Positions 1 to 9,826 are shown, counted from the first letter of the stretch. The stretch: 38,057 nucleotides of DNA from an uncultured Flavobacteriaceae bacterium (GCA_938010765.1 CALLVX010000008.1:1-38057), one strand, 5' to 3'. Made by a program: numbers and translations. Notes: generated by a model from the letters alone, not told the origin.

Positions 1-1
1 T

Positions 2-1108
2 GTACCGGCAAACGAATTTTTAAATTTAGAGGGCAACAAATTATCGACCTCCAAAAATTGGGCGGTCTGGCTGCATGAATATTTGGCCGAGTTTCCCGAC
101 ATGCAAGATGTTTTACGGTATACCTTAACGGCGAATGCCCCAGAAACCAAGGACAACGATTTCACTTGGAAAGATTTTCAGGCCCGCAATAACAATGAGT
201 TGGTCGCCATTTTGGGCAATTTTGTTAATAGAGTGGTGGTTTTGACCAACAAGTATTACCAAGGATCAGTTCCTACACCTAACAGTTTCTCATCGGTAGA
301 TTTGGAAACCTTGGCCGAGTTACGCAAATTTCCTGAAACGATTTCCAGTTCGTTAGACAGGTATCGCTTTCGGGAGGCAGGGCAAGAACTAATGAATCTG
401 GCCCGTTTGGGCAATAAATACCTTGCCGACGAAGAACCGTGGAAGGTCATTAAAGAAGATGAGGCACGGGTACAGACGATTATGTTCGTCGCACTACAGA
501 TTGCTACAGGCTTGGCCGTTTTAGGCGAACCATTTTTGCCCTTTACTTCTGCCAAATTGAAATCAATTCTAAATGTCTCACCTAGCGCAATCGAGGGGTC
601 TCTTGTCTGGAATGAGGTAACCACAGAAGAAACCCTTTTACCGGCCGGACACCAAATTAATAAAGGAGAATTGCTCTTTCGAAAAATTGAAGACAAAGAA
701 ATACAGGCACAGCTTGCTAAGCTAGCCGCCACAAAAAAAGCGAACGAAAACGCCAACAAAGAACTTATGCCACAAAAAGACACTATTAGCTTCGACGATT
801 TTACCAAATTAGACATGCGCGTCGGTACCATTATAGAGGCCGAAAAATTGGCAAAGACCAAAAAGTTGTTGGTGCTAAAAGTCGATACCGGCTTAGACAT
901 CCGCACCATCGTTTCAGGAATAGCGGAGAGTTTTACCCCAGAAGAAATTGTGGGTAAAAAAGTGACGGTACTGGTGAACTTGGCTCCACGACCGTTGCGC
1001 GGTGTTGACAGTGAAGGGATGATCTTGATGACCGAAAATGCCGATGGAAAATTGGTCTTTGTAAACCCGGATGAGGCAGGTGTTGGAAATGGGGAAGGGA
1101 TTAGTTAA
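2..1108 (+). CDS. metG: methionyl-tRNA synthetase, C-terminal part (5' end outside window)
   Basis: Charges tRNA-Met with methionine in the cytoplasm. The frame is open from base 2, so the gene begins before the window. The first codons encode the KMSKS-equivalent loop in its Bacteroidota form (KLSTSKNW, from base 38), which closes over the adenylate site. The alpha-helical anticodon-binding domain follows ([18 protein letters not shown], then the [10 protein letters not shown] region). From about base 790 to the stop there is a Trbp111-like tRNA-binding OB fold ([35 protein letters not shown]), the dimerising tail found in many bacterial MetRS. The reading frame is intact to TAA at 1106-1108. 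The catalytic Rossmann domain lies upstream of the window. Identification is very secure. Confidence 0.96.
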   Translation, partial: VPANEFLNLEGNKLSTSKNWAVWLHEYLAEFPDMQDVLRYTLTANAPETKDNDFTWKDFQARNNNELVAILGNFVNRVVVLTNKYYQGSVPTPNSFSSVDLETLAELRKFPETISSSLDRYRFREAGQELMNLARLGNKYLADEEPWKVIKEDEARVQTIMFVALQIATGLAVLGEPFLPFTSAKLKSILNVSPSAIEGSLVWNEVTTEETLLPAGHQINKGELLFRKIEDKEIQAQLAKLAATKKANENANKELMPQKDTISFDDFTKLDMRVGTIIEAEKLAKTKKLLVLKVDTGLDIRTIVSGIAESFTPEEIVGKKVTVLVNLAPRPLRGVDSEGMILMTENADGKLVFVNPDEAGVGNGEGIS

Positions 1109-1118
1109 CATAAAAGAT

Positions 1119-2688
1119 ATGTATAGCTATATCGTACGCGGTGTTTTTATTATGGCCATTGGATTGGTGGTTAGTGGAGTTTTTTACACTGTTGGTGCTC
1201 ATCATCTAATTTGCGTAGGAGTTGGAGCCGTTTTCGCTTCAGTTGGCGTATATCGAGTACAATTAGGAAGAGGAATAAAAGTACAGAAGAGCTTAAGAAG
1301 CATGGTGATAGAAACAAAAATGAAATAATTGAAGAAAATAAAAAGGTATTAAAGGAAAGTCATCAAGACCTAACAGAAAAAATTTCTAAAGCACTAAACT
1401 CGACTGTTCAACTTGTATTCCAAGAATCATTTGAACAGAAAGTTTTTGATGAGACAGGTTATACATTGCAACAAATAAAGATATTTGCAAAACAAGCTTC
1501 AAAACAGTCAGAATCCTATCTAGATATAGGGAATTCGTATTTTTTGTTGAACGATTTTGAACTGGCAGTAACAAACTTTACAGCTGGTATTGAAAATTCT
1601 CCAACAGAATTATTATGGCAATTTCACTTAAATCGTGCCATCGCACTAGATTTTATTGAAAGTGATTACAAAATCGAAGATTTAAAAAACCTAAACTCAA
1701 AGGTTTATTATAATTACCATCAAATTTTTGAAAAGTCCAAATATGATAAGTCAATAGAAGATTTCTCAAAAGCCATTGAACTAAATCCATCTTACCCCAC
1801 TTATTTTGGAAGAGGTAAAATTTACAAAAAACTAAAGCACTATCCTGAGGCAATTGAAGACTTCTCAAAAGCTATTGAATTGAACGAAAAATTTGCTGAT
1901 GCCTATCAAAATAGGGGTATTATTTATTGTGAACTTGGCCTCTTAGCTGAAGACAAATTTAATAACCGTAAGCGCTTACTTTATTTTGAACGAAGCAGTT
2001 CAGACTTTGATAGAAGTATTGAATTAGAACCCAAGAACCCAATCTTTCGAACCAATAGGGCTAAGTTTTATAATATACAGGAAAGCACGACAGTGCTATC
2101 AAAGAAAGTAATAAAGCCATTAAAATCAATAGCAATCTATCCGCAACGCATTCAGAACTAGGGCTAGCATTAAACAAAACAGACAAACATCTAGAGTCAG
2201 TTCAAGCATATTCCAAATCTATAGAAATAAACCCAAAGAATATTACCTCATTTATCAATAGAGGTTTAATTTACAAAGACAATCTGAACAATTTCCGGAA
2301 GGCCTTAGAGGATTTTAATAATGCACTTTCATTAGATGAAAATAATATAAAGGTATTGATGAATAAGGGAATTCTTTTAGCCGAAAATATCAAGGAATAT
2401 GTATCGGCAATAGAGGTGTTTTCACAAGTTTTATCATTGAATAGCTATGTGATGGACGCTTATCATTATCGTGGCTTTTCATACTTTTATGACAATCAAT
2501 TTGAAAAAGCAAAAGAGGATTTTTCAATACTACTTTCTCAGAACCCGAACAACTGGAAACTTCTTTTCTATCGGTCCCTATGTTTTAAGGAATTAAAACT
2601 GAAAAATTATTATATGGAGGATTTCATAAAAGCTGGTGAGCTTAATCCAAATCTTCCTAGTTGGATTGAAGAAAATAAGAGGAACTAA
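1119..2688 (+). pseudogene. membrane-anchored TPR-repeat protein, interrupted by two frameshifts
   Basis: This looks like one protein of about 523 residues spread over three frames. Frame one starts at ATG 1119 and encodes two hydrophobic helices (roughly residues 5-50). It then switches near the A-run 1277-1280 into a frame that starts ...STEELKKHGD and runs through TPR units such as SIEDFSKAIELNPSYPTYFGRGKIY. Near 2082-2084 the TPR consensus continues in a third frame (HDSAIKESNKAIKIN) up to TAA at 2686-2688. Adding one A at each site gives a continuous, family-like protein, and 1570+2 bases is a multiple of three. TPRs mediate protein-protein contacts; the partner is unknown. The gene is visibly richer in A/T than metG and tex, which suggests transfer or relaxed selection. 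It may be a real pseudogene or an intact gene with two base-calling errors. Confidence 0.7.
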
Positions 2689-2781
2689 AAATTCAATTAG
2701 CAATTCTATGTCCAATCTTAATAAATTGTTTATAGAACGGACCTGGTGTTGTCAGGATACTTAAAATACAAGATAAATCAT

Positions 2782-2846
2782 TGTCACTTCGAGCGCAGTC
2801 GAGAACCTAGAAACACTAATAGGTCTCGACTGCGCTCGACCAGACA
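2782..2846. repeat. palindromic repeat, copy A1 (left of GIY-YIG gene)
   Basis: The arms TCGAGCGCAGTCGAGA (2789-2804) and TCTCGACTGCGCTCGA (2824-2839) are perfect 16-base inverted repeats. They are extended by ACCTA/TAGGT around a short loop and by outer TGTC/GACA. A near-identical copy in the same orientation lies at 3200-3264 on the other side of the small nuclease gene. This is a REP-like element that would form a long hairpin. Confidence 0.9.
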
Positions 2847-2876
2847 AACATCATATGACCCTATAGAAACACACAC

Positions 2877-3193
2877 ATGAAATTTTACTATGTCTACATT
2901 CTTTTATGTGCCGATGGCCTTACCTATACCGGTATTACAAATAACATAAGCAGGCGATTGAAGAACATCAAAAAGGCTTAAACAAGGATGGCTTTACTTA
3001 CAATCGGAGACCTGTACACCTCATTTTTCATCAGGAATTCAATGATGTCAATCAGGCAATCTATTTTGAGAAGAAAATTAAAAAATGGAGTGGTAAAAAG
3101 AAGATTGCATTGGCAAAGGGAGAATATGAATTATTACAAATTTTAGCAGAATGTCGTAATGCTACACACTCAGATTTTAACCCTGAAAAATAG
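2877..3193 (+). pseudogene. GIY-YIG endonuclease-like protein, one frameshift
   Basis: This is a small single-domain GIY-YIG nuclease (UvrC N-terminal/YhbQ-like). The start at ATG 2877 gives KFYYVYILLCADGLTYTGIT, which contains the VYI and YTG versions of the signature. It is followed by NNISRRL with the expected catalytic arginine. The original frame stops after about 33 codons. The expected continuation EHQKGLNKDGFTYNRRPVHL, with the FEKKIKKW region carrying the catalytic glutamate, lies one frame back and ends at TAG 3191-3193. One extra A at 2961-2962 restores a 105-residue protein. The gene sits between two copies of the same 65-base palindrome, which suggests that the nuclease and repeats form a unit. 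Biological decay or a read error are equally possible from sequence alone. Confidence 0.75.
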
Positions 3194-3199
3194 ATTGTT

Positions 3200-3264
3200 T
3201 GACACTTCGAGCGCAGTCGAGAACCTAGAAACACTAGTAGGTCTCGACTGCGCCCGACCAGACA
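3200..3264. repeat. palindromic repeat, copy A2 (right of GIY-YIG gene)
   Basis: A direct copy of the element at 2782-2846. Over about 66 aligned bases I count only two internal differences, A to G in the loop and T to C in the right arm. Its arms are 3207-3222 and 3242-3257, with one mismatch. It lies about 10 bases after the stop of the GIY-YIG gene. Confidence 0.9.
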
Positions 3265-3305
3265 AACAAGCATGCTACACCAGACTATATATAGCCAAGA
3301 AAAAC

Positions 3306-3313
3306 TACTTTTG
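3306..3313 (+). promoter_or_regulatory. possible -7 box of the tex promoter
   Basis: TACTTTTG matches the Bacteroidota -7 consensus TAnnTTTG and lies 33 bases before the chosen tex start. I see no convincing -33 TTG at the usual distance, so the call rests on one box and its position. Confidence 0.35.
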
Positions 3314-3346
3314 TTTTTATACATTCGTACTCAAACTGTTTTTAAA

Positions 3347-5473
3347 ATGCAACTTACCCACTACCTTCTTCAGCACACGGACCTTCCTCAAAAAAGTATC
3401 GAAAACACGGTGGCCCTTTTAAACGAGGACTGTACCATTCCTTTTATTGCCCGGTACCGGAAAGAAAAAACGGGCAACCTAGACGAAGTAGCAATTGGAA
3501 AAATAGTAGATTTCAAAGCCCAGTTCGAAGCCTTGGAAAAGCGAAAGGTTACTATTATGAAGACTATTTCGGAACAGGAGCTATTGACCGAAGAACTTCG
3601 TACAAAGTTGCAACAGGCCCCCGATTTGGTTACGGTAGAAGACCTGTACCTGCCTTTTAAGAAAAAAAGAAAAACAAAGGCCGAAACTGCCATTAAAAAT
3701 GGCTTGGAGCCTTTGGCCAAAATTGTTATAGCCCAAAACGCCCGAAATATTGAGGAAACCGCATTGCGTTTCATGAATGCGCAAGTTGAAACTGTCGAAG
3801 ATGCCTTGGAAGGCGCACGTCATATCATTGCCGAATGGATCAACGAACGTACCGATATTCGCAACCAACTCCGAAACCAGCTAGCCCGTTTCGCCCAGTT
3901 GACCACCAAAGTGATCGGCACAAAAAAAGAAGACGAAAAAGCACAAAAGTATCGTGACTATTTTGATTGGAGCGAAGCGCTTAATCGTTGCCCCTCGCAC
4001 CGGTTACTTGCTATTCTACGTGCCGAAAGCGAAAAATTTATTCGTGTAAAAATCGAGATAGAGGACGACCGTTTTTTGAAACGGATCGAACAACGCCTTG
4101 TGAAATCGAACAATGCTTGTGCAGCGCAAATACGTTTGGCCCTGGCAGATGCTTACAAACGTCTTCTCTTCCCTTCGCTTTCAAATGAACTTTTGAAAAA
4201 AGCCAAAGAAAAAGCCGATCACGAGGCTATTTCGGTATTTTCCAAAAACCTAAAGCAACTCCTCTTGGGAGCTCCTTTGGGCGAAAAACGAATTTTGGCC
4301 ATCGATCCGGGGTTTCGCTCGGGATGCAAAATAGTATGTCTAACGGCCCAAGGCGGTTTGGCGCACAATGAAACCATTTACCCGCATGCGCCCCAAAACG
4401 ATCGAAATGGTGCTATGAAAAAGATAAGCTCGCTTTGCGATGCCTATAAAATAGAAGCCATCGCCATTGGCAACGGCACCGCCTCTAGAGAGACCGAACA
4501 GCTGGTGAAACGAATACCGTTTAAAAACCCTTTAGAGGTTTTTGTGGTAAGTGAGGCAGGGGCTTCGATTTATTCGGCCTCAAAAATAGCCCGGGACGAA
4601 TTTCCGAATTACGATATAACCGTACGTGGATCCGTATCAATCGGGCGACGCTTGGCCGACCCACTTTCCGAACTGGTCAAAATAGACCCCAAGTCGATCG
4701 GTGTAGGGCAATATCAACATGATGTAGACCAAACAAAACTCAAAAACTCCTTGGATGTAGTAGTACAAAGCTGTGTAAACTCTGTTGGGGTCAATATCAA
4801 TACGGCAAGCGTACCCTTGTTAAGCTACGTATCGGGTATTGGGCCAAAACTGGCCGAGAATATTGTGGCTTATCGCAATGAAAAAGGGCCCTTTTTGAAT
4901 CGGACGGCCATAAAAAAAGTGGCCCGTCTGGGAGAAAAGGCCTATGAACAAGGTGTCGCTTTCTTGCGAATTAAAAATGCCAAGAATCCGTTGGATGATT
5001 CTGCGGTACATCCTGAAAGTTATGCAATTGCAAATAAAATGGCAAAAGATCAGGGTAGCAAATTAAACGAGTTGATCGGTAATAAAAAAGTCCTACAGCA
5101 AATTAATTTGGAGGCATACTGCACGAAAGATATTGGTTTGCCTACCCTTAAGGATATCTTGGCCGAACTTGAAAAACCAGGATTGGATACAAGGGAAAAG
5201 GCCAAGGTATTTACCTTTAACCAAGACATACGGGCCATTACCGATCTGAGGGAAGGGCAACTATTGCCAGGCATTGTAAACAACATCACCAACTTTGGTT
5301 GTTTTGTAGATATCGGCATTAAAGAAAGTGGCCTAATTCATGTTTCTAACCTATCTGACACTTTTGTAAAAGATGTAAGCCAACATGTGCACCTACACCG
5401 GCAAATTATCGTTAAAGTATTGAGTATTGATGTTCCCAGAAAACGAATACAGTTGAAGCTTCACAAACAATAA
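3347..5473 (+). CDS. tex: Tex family RNA-binding transcription accessory protein
   Basis: Tex proteins bind nucleic acid through an S1 domain and act in transcription-related processes in the cytoplasm. The product has 708 residues. Its order is an N-terminal helical Tex_N region (PFIARYRKEKTGNLDE, VEDLYLPFKKKRKTKA), a YqgF/RNase H-like fold from about residue 318 (ILAIDPGFRSGCKI), tandem helix-hairpin-helix segments from about 480 (VNINTAS, YVSGIGPKLAENIVAYR), and an S1 domain from about 632 to the end (GQLLPGIVNNITNFGCFVDIG, ESGLIHVSNLSD). The frame is open back to 3272, but those 25 extra codons overlap the end of the upstream repeat and have no family similarity. ATG 3347, giving MQLTHYLLQH, is the usual Bacteroidota start. 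Identity is very secure; the precise cellular role is less well known. Confidence 0.95.
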   Translation: MQLTHYLLQHTDLPQKSIENTVALLNEDCTIPFIARYRKEKTGNLDEVAIGKIVDFKAQFEALEKRKVTIMKTISEQELLTEELRTKLQQAPDLVTVEDLYLPFKKKRKTKAETAIKNGLEPLAKIVIAQNARNIEETALRFMNAQVETVEDALEGARHIIAEWINERTDIRNQLRNQLARFAQLTTKVIGTKKEDEKAQKYRDYFDWSEALNRCPSHRLLAILRAESEKFIRVKIEIEDDRFLKRIEQRLVKSNNACAAQIRLALADAYKRLLFPSLSNELLKKAKEKADHEAISVFSKNLKQLLLGAPLGEKRILAIDPGFRSGCKIVCLTAQGGLAHNETIYPHAPQNDRNGAMKKISSLCDAYKIEAIAIGNGTASRETEQLVKRIPFKNPLEVFVVSEAGASIYSASKIARDEFPNYDITVRGSVSIGRRLADPLSELVKIDPKSIGVGQYQHDVDQTKLKNSLDVVVQSCVNSVGVNINTASVPLLSYVSGIGPKLAENIVAYRNEKGPFLNRTAIKKVARLGEKAYEQGVAFLRIKNAKNPLDDSAVHPESYAIANKMAKDQGSKLNELIGNKKVLQQINLEAYCTKDIGLPTLKDILAELEKPGLDTREKAKVFTFNQDIRAITDLREGQLLPGIVNNITNFGCFVDIGIKESGLIHVSNLSDTFVKDVSQHVHLHRQIIVKVLSIDVPRKRIQLKLHKQ

Positions 5474-5694
5474 GCAATCCAAATCTTGTAACGGACCGAA
5501 TACCCATGTGATTTTTAGGCATTGTGGTTCCTTCAAATTAACAGTATACGATTATACTTACTAAGTATTAGAAATATAATAGCTATATGTAATCTGAATT
5601 TTCCTATCTTTCTACCCCCTCATCATTTTTAGTTACAGAAATTCTGTGCCTTGAAAATGCATAGCATTGCGACCACAAACCGACTTTTTTAGCG

Positions 5695-7680
5695 ATGAAT
5701 AAATTCAAAACCAGCCAACAACTTATTAAGCATCTCGAAATATCAACATGGAGAGAAAACAACCATGAAGAATGCAAAAATCTAGTTCAACTTTTAAAAC
5801 ATTCACTATACCAAGACAAAACAAATTTTGACATCTTAACCCAAAACATGAGTGAAGGCTTGGCTCAATGCGAAATTATCTGCGATTCAGATGGCATTCC
5901 ATATGACTATAGATTACTATCGGTCAATAAAGCCTTTGAAACTCAATCGGGTATTGGAGCCGATAAAGCCGTAGGTAAGACGATACTTGAAATTTTTCCG
6001 GATATAGAAAAGTTTTGGATCAAATTTTATGGTGAAGTAGCGCTTACCCAGCAATCGAATTCTATAACCAAGTATAATCACAATACCAAAAGGCATTACG
6101 TTTCTAGGGCATTCTCTTCAACCAAAGGAGAGTTTACTATGTTATTTAAAGATATTACTGAAAGTATAGCATTGGAGGCCGCCAATTTAGAAATCATAAA
6201 AAGTCATGAACAAAATTCGGCAGTTTTAGCGAACATGCAAGAAGGCTTTGCCCATTGCGAGATTATCTGTGATGCAACGGGCAAACCTACAGACTACAAA
6301 ATTTTGGAAGTAAACAAGGCGTATGAAGTACAGACCGGTATCAAATCGAAAGATATCGTCGGAAAAACAATGTTGGAAATTTTTCCCGACATTGAGAAAT
6401 CTTGGATAGAAATCTATGGCCGTGTAGCCTTATCCAGGAAACCGCATTCATTTATAAACTTCAACCACAATACCAAAAGGTATTACCAAACCAATGCCTT
6501 CTCACCTGAGAAAGGGCAATTTGCCTTATTTCTTAGAGACATTACCGATCTTGAAACCAAAAGAATAGAATTAGAAGAAGCCTCTATAAAAGCCGAGGAA
6601 AACGACCAATTGAAATCCGCATTTCTAGCAAATATGTCGCACGAAGTTAGAACCCCTATGAACGCTATTCTAGGATTCTCAAGTCTTTTAGAAAATGAGG
6701 CCGTTAGCGAGGAGGATAAAAAAACCTGCCTAAAAATGATCAAATCTTCTGGCAGTAGACTGTTAACCATCATATCAGATATTGTAGATATCTCTAAAAT
6801 AGAAGCAAAACAGCAAAAACTAACTCTTCTAGAATGCAATTTAAACCATCTTTTTGACGAGCTTCTGAGCAGGTATTCGGTTTTAAACGCGAACCCCAAT
6901 ATTACATTGGAAATAGAAAAAGGGTTCCCGAGCGATACCTTTATAATTATAACCGATGAGACACGATTAAATCAAATACTTTCTAACTTAATCGAAAACG
7001 CTTTGAAATTCACAATTCAAGGTAAGGTCGTTTTTGGCTATACTTTAAAGGGCAAGCATTTACAATTTTACGTAAAAGATACTGGGATAGGTATTAAAAA
7101 AGCAGATCAAAAAATAGTTTTTGAAAGGTTTGGACAAGTTAAAAATAAGACTAGCGCCGTCGCAACAGGTACCGGTCTCGGCATTCCTATCGCAAAGGGC
7201 CTGATAGCACTATTCAAAGGGTCTATCTGGCTTGAATCGACACCGAAAAAAGGGTCTACTTTTTACTTTAGTATCCCCTATAAATCGCCAGATAATCCTA
7301 TCAAAAAGGGCACATATAAATACACTATTTTGATTGCCGAAGACGATGATGTCAATTTTCTTTTGTTAAATCTATGGTTAAATCTTGATTTCAATGTAAT
7401 TAGAGCGGTAAATGGTATGGAAGCCGTGCAACTGTATGAAACAAACAATTCAATTGATCTGATTATAATGGATATTCGAATGCCTGAAATGAACGGGATT
7501 GAAGCGACCAAGGAAATTCGAAAAACTGATATGCTCATACCTATTATAGCGCATACTGCCTATGCTTTAAACGAGGAATCTTTATTAATAAAAAAAGCTG
7601 GTTGTAATAAAGTGCTTATTAAACCCATTACAAGAGATGATCTTTTAGTTGTTTTATCCGAATACAACATTACCATCTAA
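5695..7680 (+). CDS. cytoplasmic hybrid histidine kinase/response regulator with two PAS domains
   Basis: A 661-residue sensor that should autophosphorylate on a histidine and pass phosphate to its own receiver domain. I see no signal peptide or membrane helix, so it probably senses an internal cue. Two similar PAS-like domains come first (about 43-158 and 175-285). Both contain EG-x-A-x-CEIICD, VGKT-x-LEIFPDIEK and NHNTKR, so they look like a tandem duplication. HisKA follows with NMSHEVRTP (His 316), then HATPase_c with the N-box NLIENALKF and VKDTGIGI. A receiver domain follows from about 545, with acidic pocket EDDD (549-552), phospho-acceptor Asp 593 in IIMDIRMPEMNG, and KPI near the end. 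There is no output domain. It stands alone between tex and the HDAC-like gene, and its target is unknown. Confidence 0.92.
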   Translation: MNKFKTSQQLIKHLEISTWRENNHEECKNLVQLLKHSLYQDKTNFDILTQNMSEGLAQCEIICDSDGIPYDYRLLSVNKAFETQSGIGADKAVGKTILEIFPDIEKFWIKFYGEVALTQQSNSITKYNHNTKRHYVSRAFSSTKGEFTMLFKDITESIALEAANLEIIKSHEQNSAVLANMQEGFAHCEIICDATGKPTDYKILEVNKAYEVQTGIKSKDIVGKTMLEIFPDIEKSWIEIYGRVALSRKPHSFINFNHNTKRYYQTNAFSPEKGQFALFLRDITDLETKRIELEEASIKAEENDQLKSAFLANMSHEVRTPMNAILGFSSLLENEAVSEEDKKTCLKMIKSSGSRLLTIISDIVDISKIEAKQQKLTLLECNLNHLFDELLSRYSVLNANPNITLEIEKGFPSDTFIIITDETRLNQILSNLIENALKFTIQGKVVFGYTLKGKHLQFYVKDTGIGIKKADQKIVFERFGQVKNKTSAVATGTGLGIPIAKGLIALFKGSIWLESTPKKGSTFYFSIPYKSPDNPIKKGTYKYTILIAEDDDVNFLLLNLWLNLDFNVIRAVNGMEAVQLYETNNSIDLIIMDIRMPEMNGIEATKEIRKTDMLIPIIAHTAYALNEESLLIKKAGCNKVLIKPITRDDLLVVLSEYNITI

Positions 7681-7809
7681 TACCTTTGTAAGGAATTTAG
7701 TTTCAAAAGAAGTATCCTTCCGTAGCCATGCTTTGCAACTCAAAAAAGGTTACAAATGGTCGAAAAATATCTGATTTTCGCTTAAACATAAAAAGTTCAA
7801 ACCACTTCA

Positions 7810-8712
7810 ATGCTCAAAATAGCTTACCATCCGATTTACAAACATCCTTTACCCGAAGGGCATCGCTTTCCTATGTTAAAATATGATCTTTTGCCCAAAC
7901 AATTGCTTCATGAAGGAACTTGTAGTAGTGACAATTTCTTTGAACCGGAAATTCCCAATGATAAGTATGTAGTTGCCGTCCACGACCCAGAATATTTTTA
8001 TGATTTATTGAACATTAAGATACCTCCGAGAGTGGCTCTAAAAATCGGATTTCCTCTTACCGAAGATTTGGTACAAAGAGAACGTATCATTGCAGATGGC
8101 ACCATGAAAGCCTCTGAATTTGCATTTACACACGGCATTGCCATGAACATTGCCGGGGGCACCCACCATGCCTACACCAACAGAGGGGAAGCCTTTTGTA
8201 TGCTGAATGACCAAGCTATAGCCGCCCGCTACTTGCAGAAGAAGGGGCTGGCAAAAAAAATACTAATTGTCGACCTCGACGTGCATCAAGGAAACGGTAC
8301 GGCAGAAATTTTCCAAAACGACTCTACGGTTTTTACCTTTTCTATGCATGGTGCTGGGAACTACCCCTTTAAAAAAGAGCGATCCGATTTAGACATTCCC
8401 CTTGAAAAAGGAACTTCCGATGAGCAGTATCTTTCTATTTTAATAGAAACACTTCCAAGACTTATCGATACCGAAAAACCAGATTTCATATTTTATCTAT
8501 GTGGGGTAGATGTCATCGCTACCGATAAGCTCGGCACTTTGGGCTTAACAATCGAAGGGTGCAGACTGCGCGATGAATTTGTATTGAATACGTGCTTTCG
8601 GTATCAAATACCTGTTCAGTGCAGCATGGGTGGTGGATACTCTCCCGACATTAAAAAAATCATAGATGCCCATGCGAATACCTTTCGTACTGCACAGCAG
8701 ATTTTCTTTTAA
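7810..8712 (+). CDS. histone deacetylase-like zinc amidohydrolase
   Basis: A 300-residue member of the arginase/deacetylase fold family that contains histone deacetylases, acetylpolyamine amidohydrolases and AcuC. These enzymes hydrolyse acetyl-amide bonds using one zinc ion. The active-site set is complete: paired histidines in GGTHHA (His 119, His 120), zinc ligands Asp 157 and His 159 in DLDVHQGNGT, the third ligand Asp 234 in CGVDVIATDKLG, and the oxyanion tyrosine at GGGY (Tyr 277). Length fits the short bacterial class. No signal peptide is seen, so it should be cytoplasmic. The natural substrate is unknown. A TAnnTTTG match (TACCTTTG, 7681-7688) lies 121 bases upstream and could be its promoter box. 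Confidence 0.92.
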   Translation: MLKIAYHPIYKHPLPEGHRFPMLKYDLLPKQLLHEGTCSSDNFFEPEIPNDKYVVAVHDPEYFYDLLNIKIPPRVALKIGFPLTEDLVQRERIIADGTMKASEFAFTHGIAMNIAGGTHHAYTNRGEAFCMLNDQAIAARYLQKKGLAKKILIVDLDVHQGNGTAEIFQNDSTVFTFSMHGAGNYPFKKERSDLDIPLEKGTSDEQYLSILIETLPRLIDTEKPDFIFYLCGVDVIATDKLGTLGLTIEGCRLRDEFVLNTCFRYQIPVQCSMGGGYSPDIKKIIDAHANTFRTAQQIFF

Positions 8713-8773
8713 GTGGAAAGGGTGCTATCGCATAAATTCGTATTTTCCCAAGGAACCATTCATTTAATTTTTT

Positions 8774-9826
8774 ATGATGTCTGTCAAAAATTCCATGCTG
8801 AGTGTCTTTATATTGTTTGGTACATATGCTTGCAAGGAAGAACAAAAAGACGCTGTTCAAAACACTCATGTGAATTCAGAGGTAACTACTCGGGCAAAAA
8901 TCAAATTGATATTTGATACCGACGCCAATAATGAATTAGATGACCAACATGCGCTTGCTTATCTGCTTCTGAACGGAGATACGTTCGATGTACGCGCCAT
9001 TACGGTAAATGCAACTAGGAACGGCGAAGGAATACAAGGTCATTACGATGAAGCCGAAAGAATAATGCAATTGTGTAATTTAAAAGACGCTATACCTCTA
9101 TTAAAAGGGGCCAATGGCAACTTCCAAGAAATAGCCGAAAACTTCGACGTAACAACGTATGATGGGCAAGAAGGAGTCGATTTTATTTTGGAAGAAACGA
9201 AAAAGGATTCTGTAATCATCGTAGCCGTAGGTAAGTTGACCAATATAGCATTGGCGCTCAAAAAGGATCCCAGTTTTGCCGAACGAACCAAAATTATATG
9301 GTTAGGCAGCAATTATCCAGAGCCTGGTGAATACAATCAAAATAATGACACCATTGCAATGAACTATATACTGAATAGCACTATACCCTTTGAAATGGTT
9401 ACCGTTCGTTACGGAAAACCTTCGGGCACCGATGCAGTTGCCGTTACCAGGACAGAGATAAACGAACGAATGCCAGGCTTGGGGCCTAAGGCAAACCAGT
9501 CAATTATTGGAAGACATGGCGGCACTTTCAATACTTTCGGAGACTATTCGGTAAATTTGTTCGAACATATTTTTGACCATTTATCGGACGACAATCCCAA
9601 AAAGTCACGCCCTCTTTTTGATATGGTTGCCCTAGCCATTTTAAAGAATGCTTCTTGGGGTGAAACAAAAACCATCCCGGCACCTGTTTTAATCAATAAC
9701 GAATGGGTAGAGCGCCCAAATAATATGCGAGCAATTATTCTCTGGGAAAATTTTGAAAAACGGCCTATTCTAAACGACTTTTTTGAAACCATCAAAAATC
9801 CTATTGCCATTGAAACTACCAAATAA
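8774..9826 (+). CDS. nucleoside hydrolase-like lipoprotein (IunH family)
   Basis: The 350-residue product resembles inosine-uridine preferring nucleoside hydrolases, which split the N-glycosidic bond of nucleosides using a bound calcium. The calcium-site motif near the N terminus is present in a variant form (FDTDANNELDDQHA, Asp 48, 50, 56, 57). The core also shows VGKLTNIALAL and a late acidic segment (RPLFDMVALAIL) that matches the family's final calcium-ligand region. The N terminus has a short hydrophobic stretch ending in Cys 20 followed by KEEQKD. That fits a lipoprotein with a Flavobacteriia surface-export type acidic signal, although the lipobox (TYAC) is imperfect. A surface location would suit scavenging of nucleosides or related ribosides. 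Two ATG codons are adjacent at the start and either could be used. Confidence 0.85.
   Translation: MMSVKNSMLSVFILFGTYACKEEQKDAVQNTHVNSEVTTRAKIKLIFDTDANNELDDQHALAYLLLNGDTFDVRAITVNATRNGEGIQGHYDEAERIMQLCNLKDAIPLLKGANGNFQEIAENFDVTTYDGQEGVDFILEETKKDSVIIVAVGKLTNIALALKKDPSFAERTKIIWLGSNYPEPGEYNQNNDTIAMNYILNSTIPFEMVTVRYGKPSGTDAVAVTRTEINERMPGLGPKANQSIIGRHGGTFNTFGDYSVNLFEHIFDHLSDDNPKKSRPLFDMVALAILKNASWGETKTIPAPVLINNEWVERPNNMRAIILWENFEKRPILNDFFETIKNPIAIETTK

Noticed and set aside
256..909. 217-codon open frame on the minus strand across metG
   Set aside because: It lies entirely inside a well-recognised gene, is rich in Ser/Ala/Leu as antisense frames often are, and shows no motif.
1265..1290. Programmed -1 ribosomal frameshifting in the TPR gene
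   Set aside because: The bases before the switch (A ATA AAA) do not make a good slippery heptamer, and the same type of break occurs in four other places. Error or mutation is simpler.
5635..5647. ACAGAA-A-TTCTGT inverted repeat before the histidine kinase gene
   Set aside because: It is short and A/T-rich, seen once, and no promoter box or matching regulator links it to a function.
6483..6899. 138-codon minus frame inside the histidine kinase gene
   Set aside because: It is antisense to the conserved HisKA region and has no family similarity.
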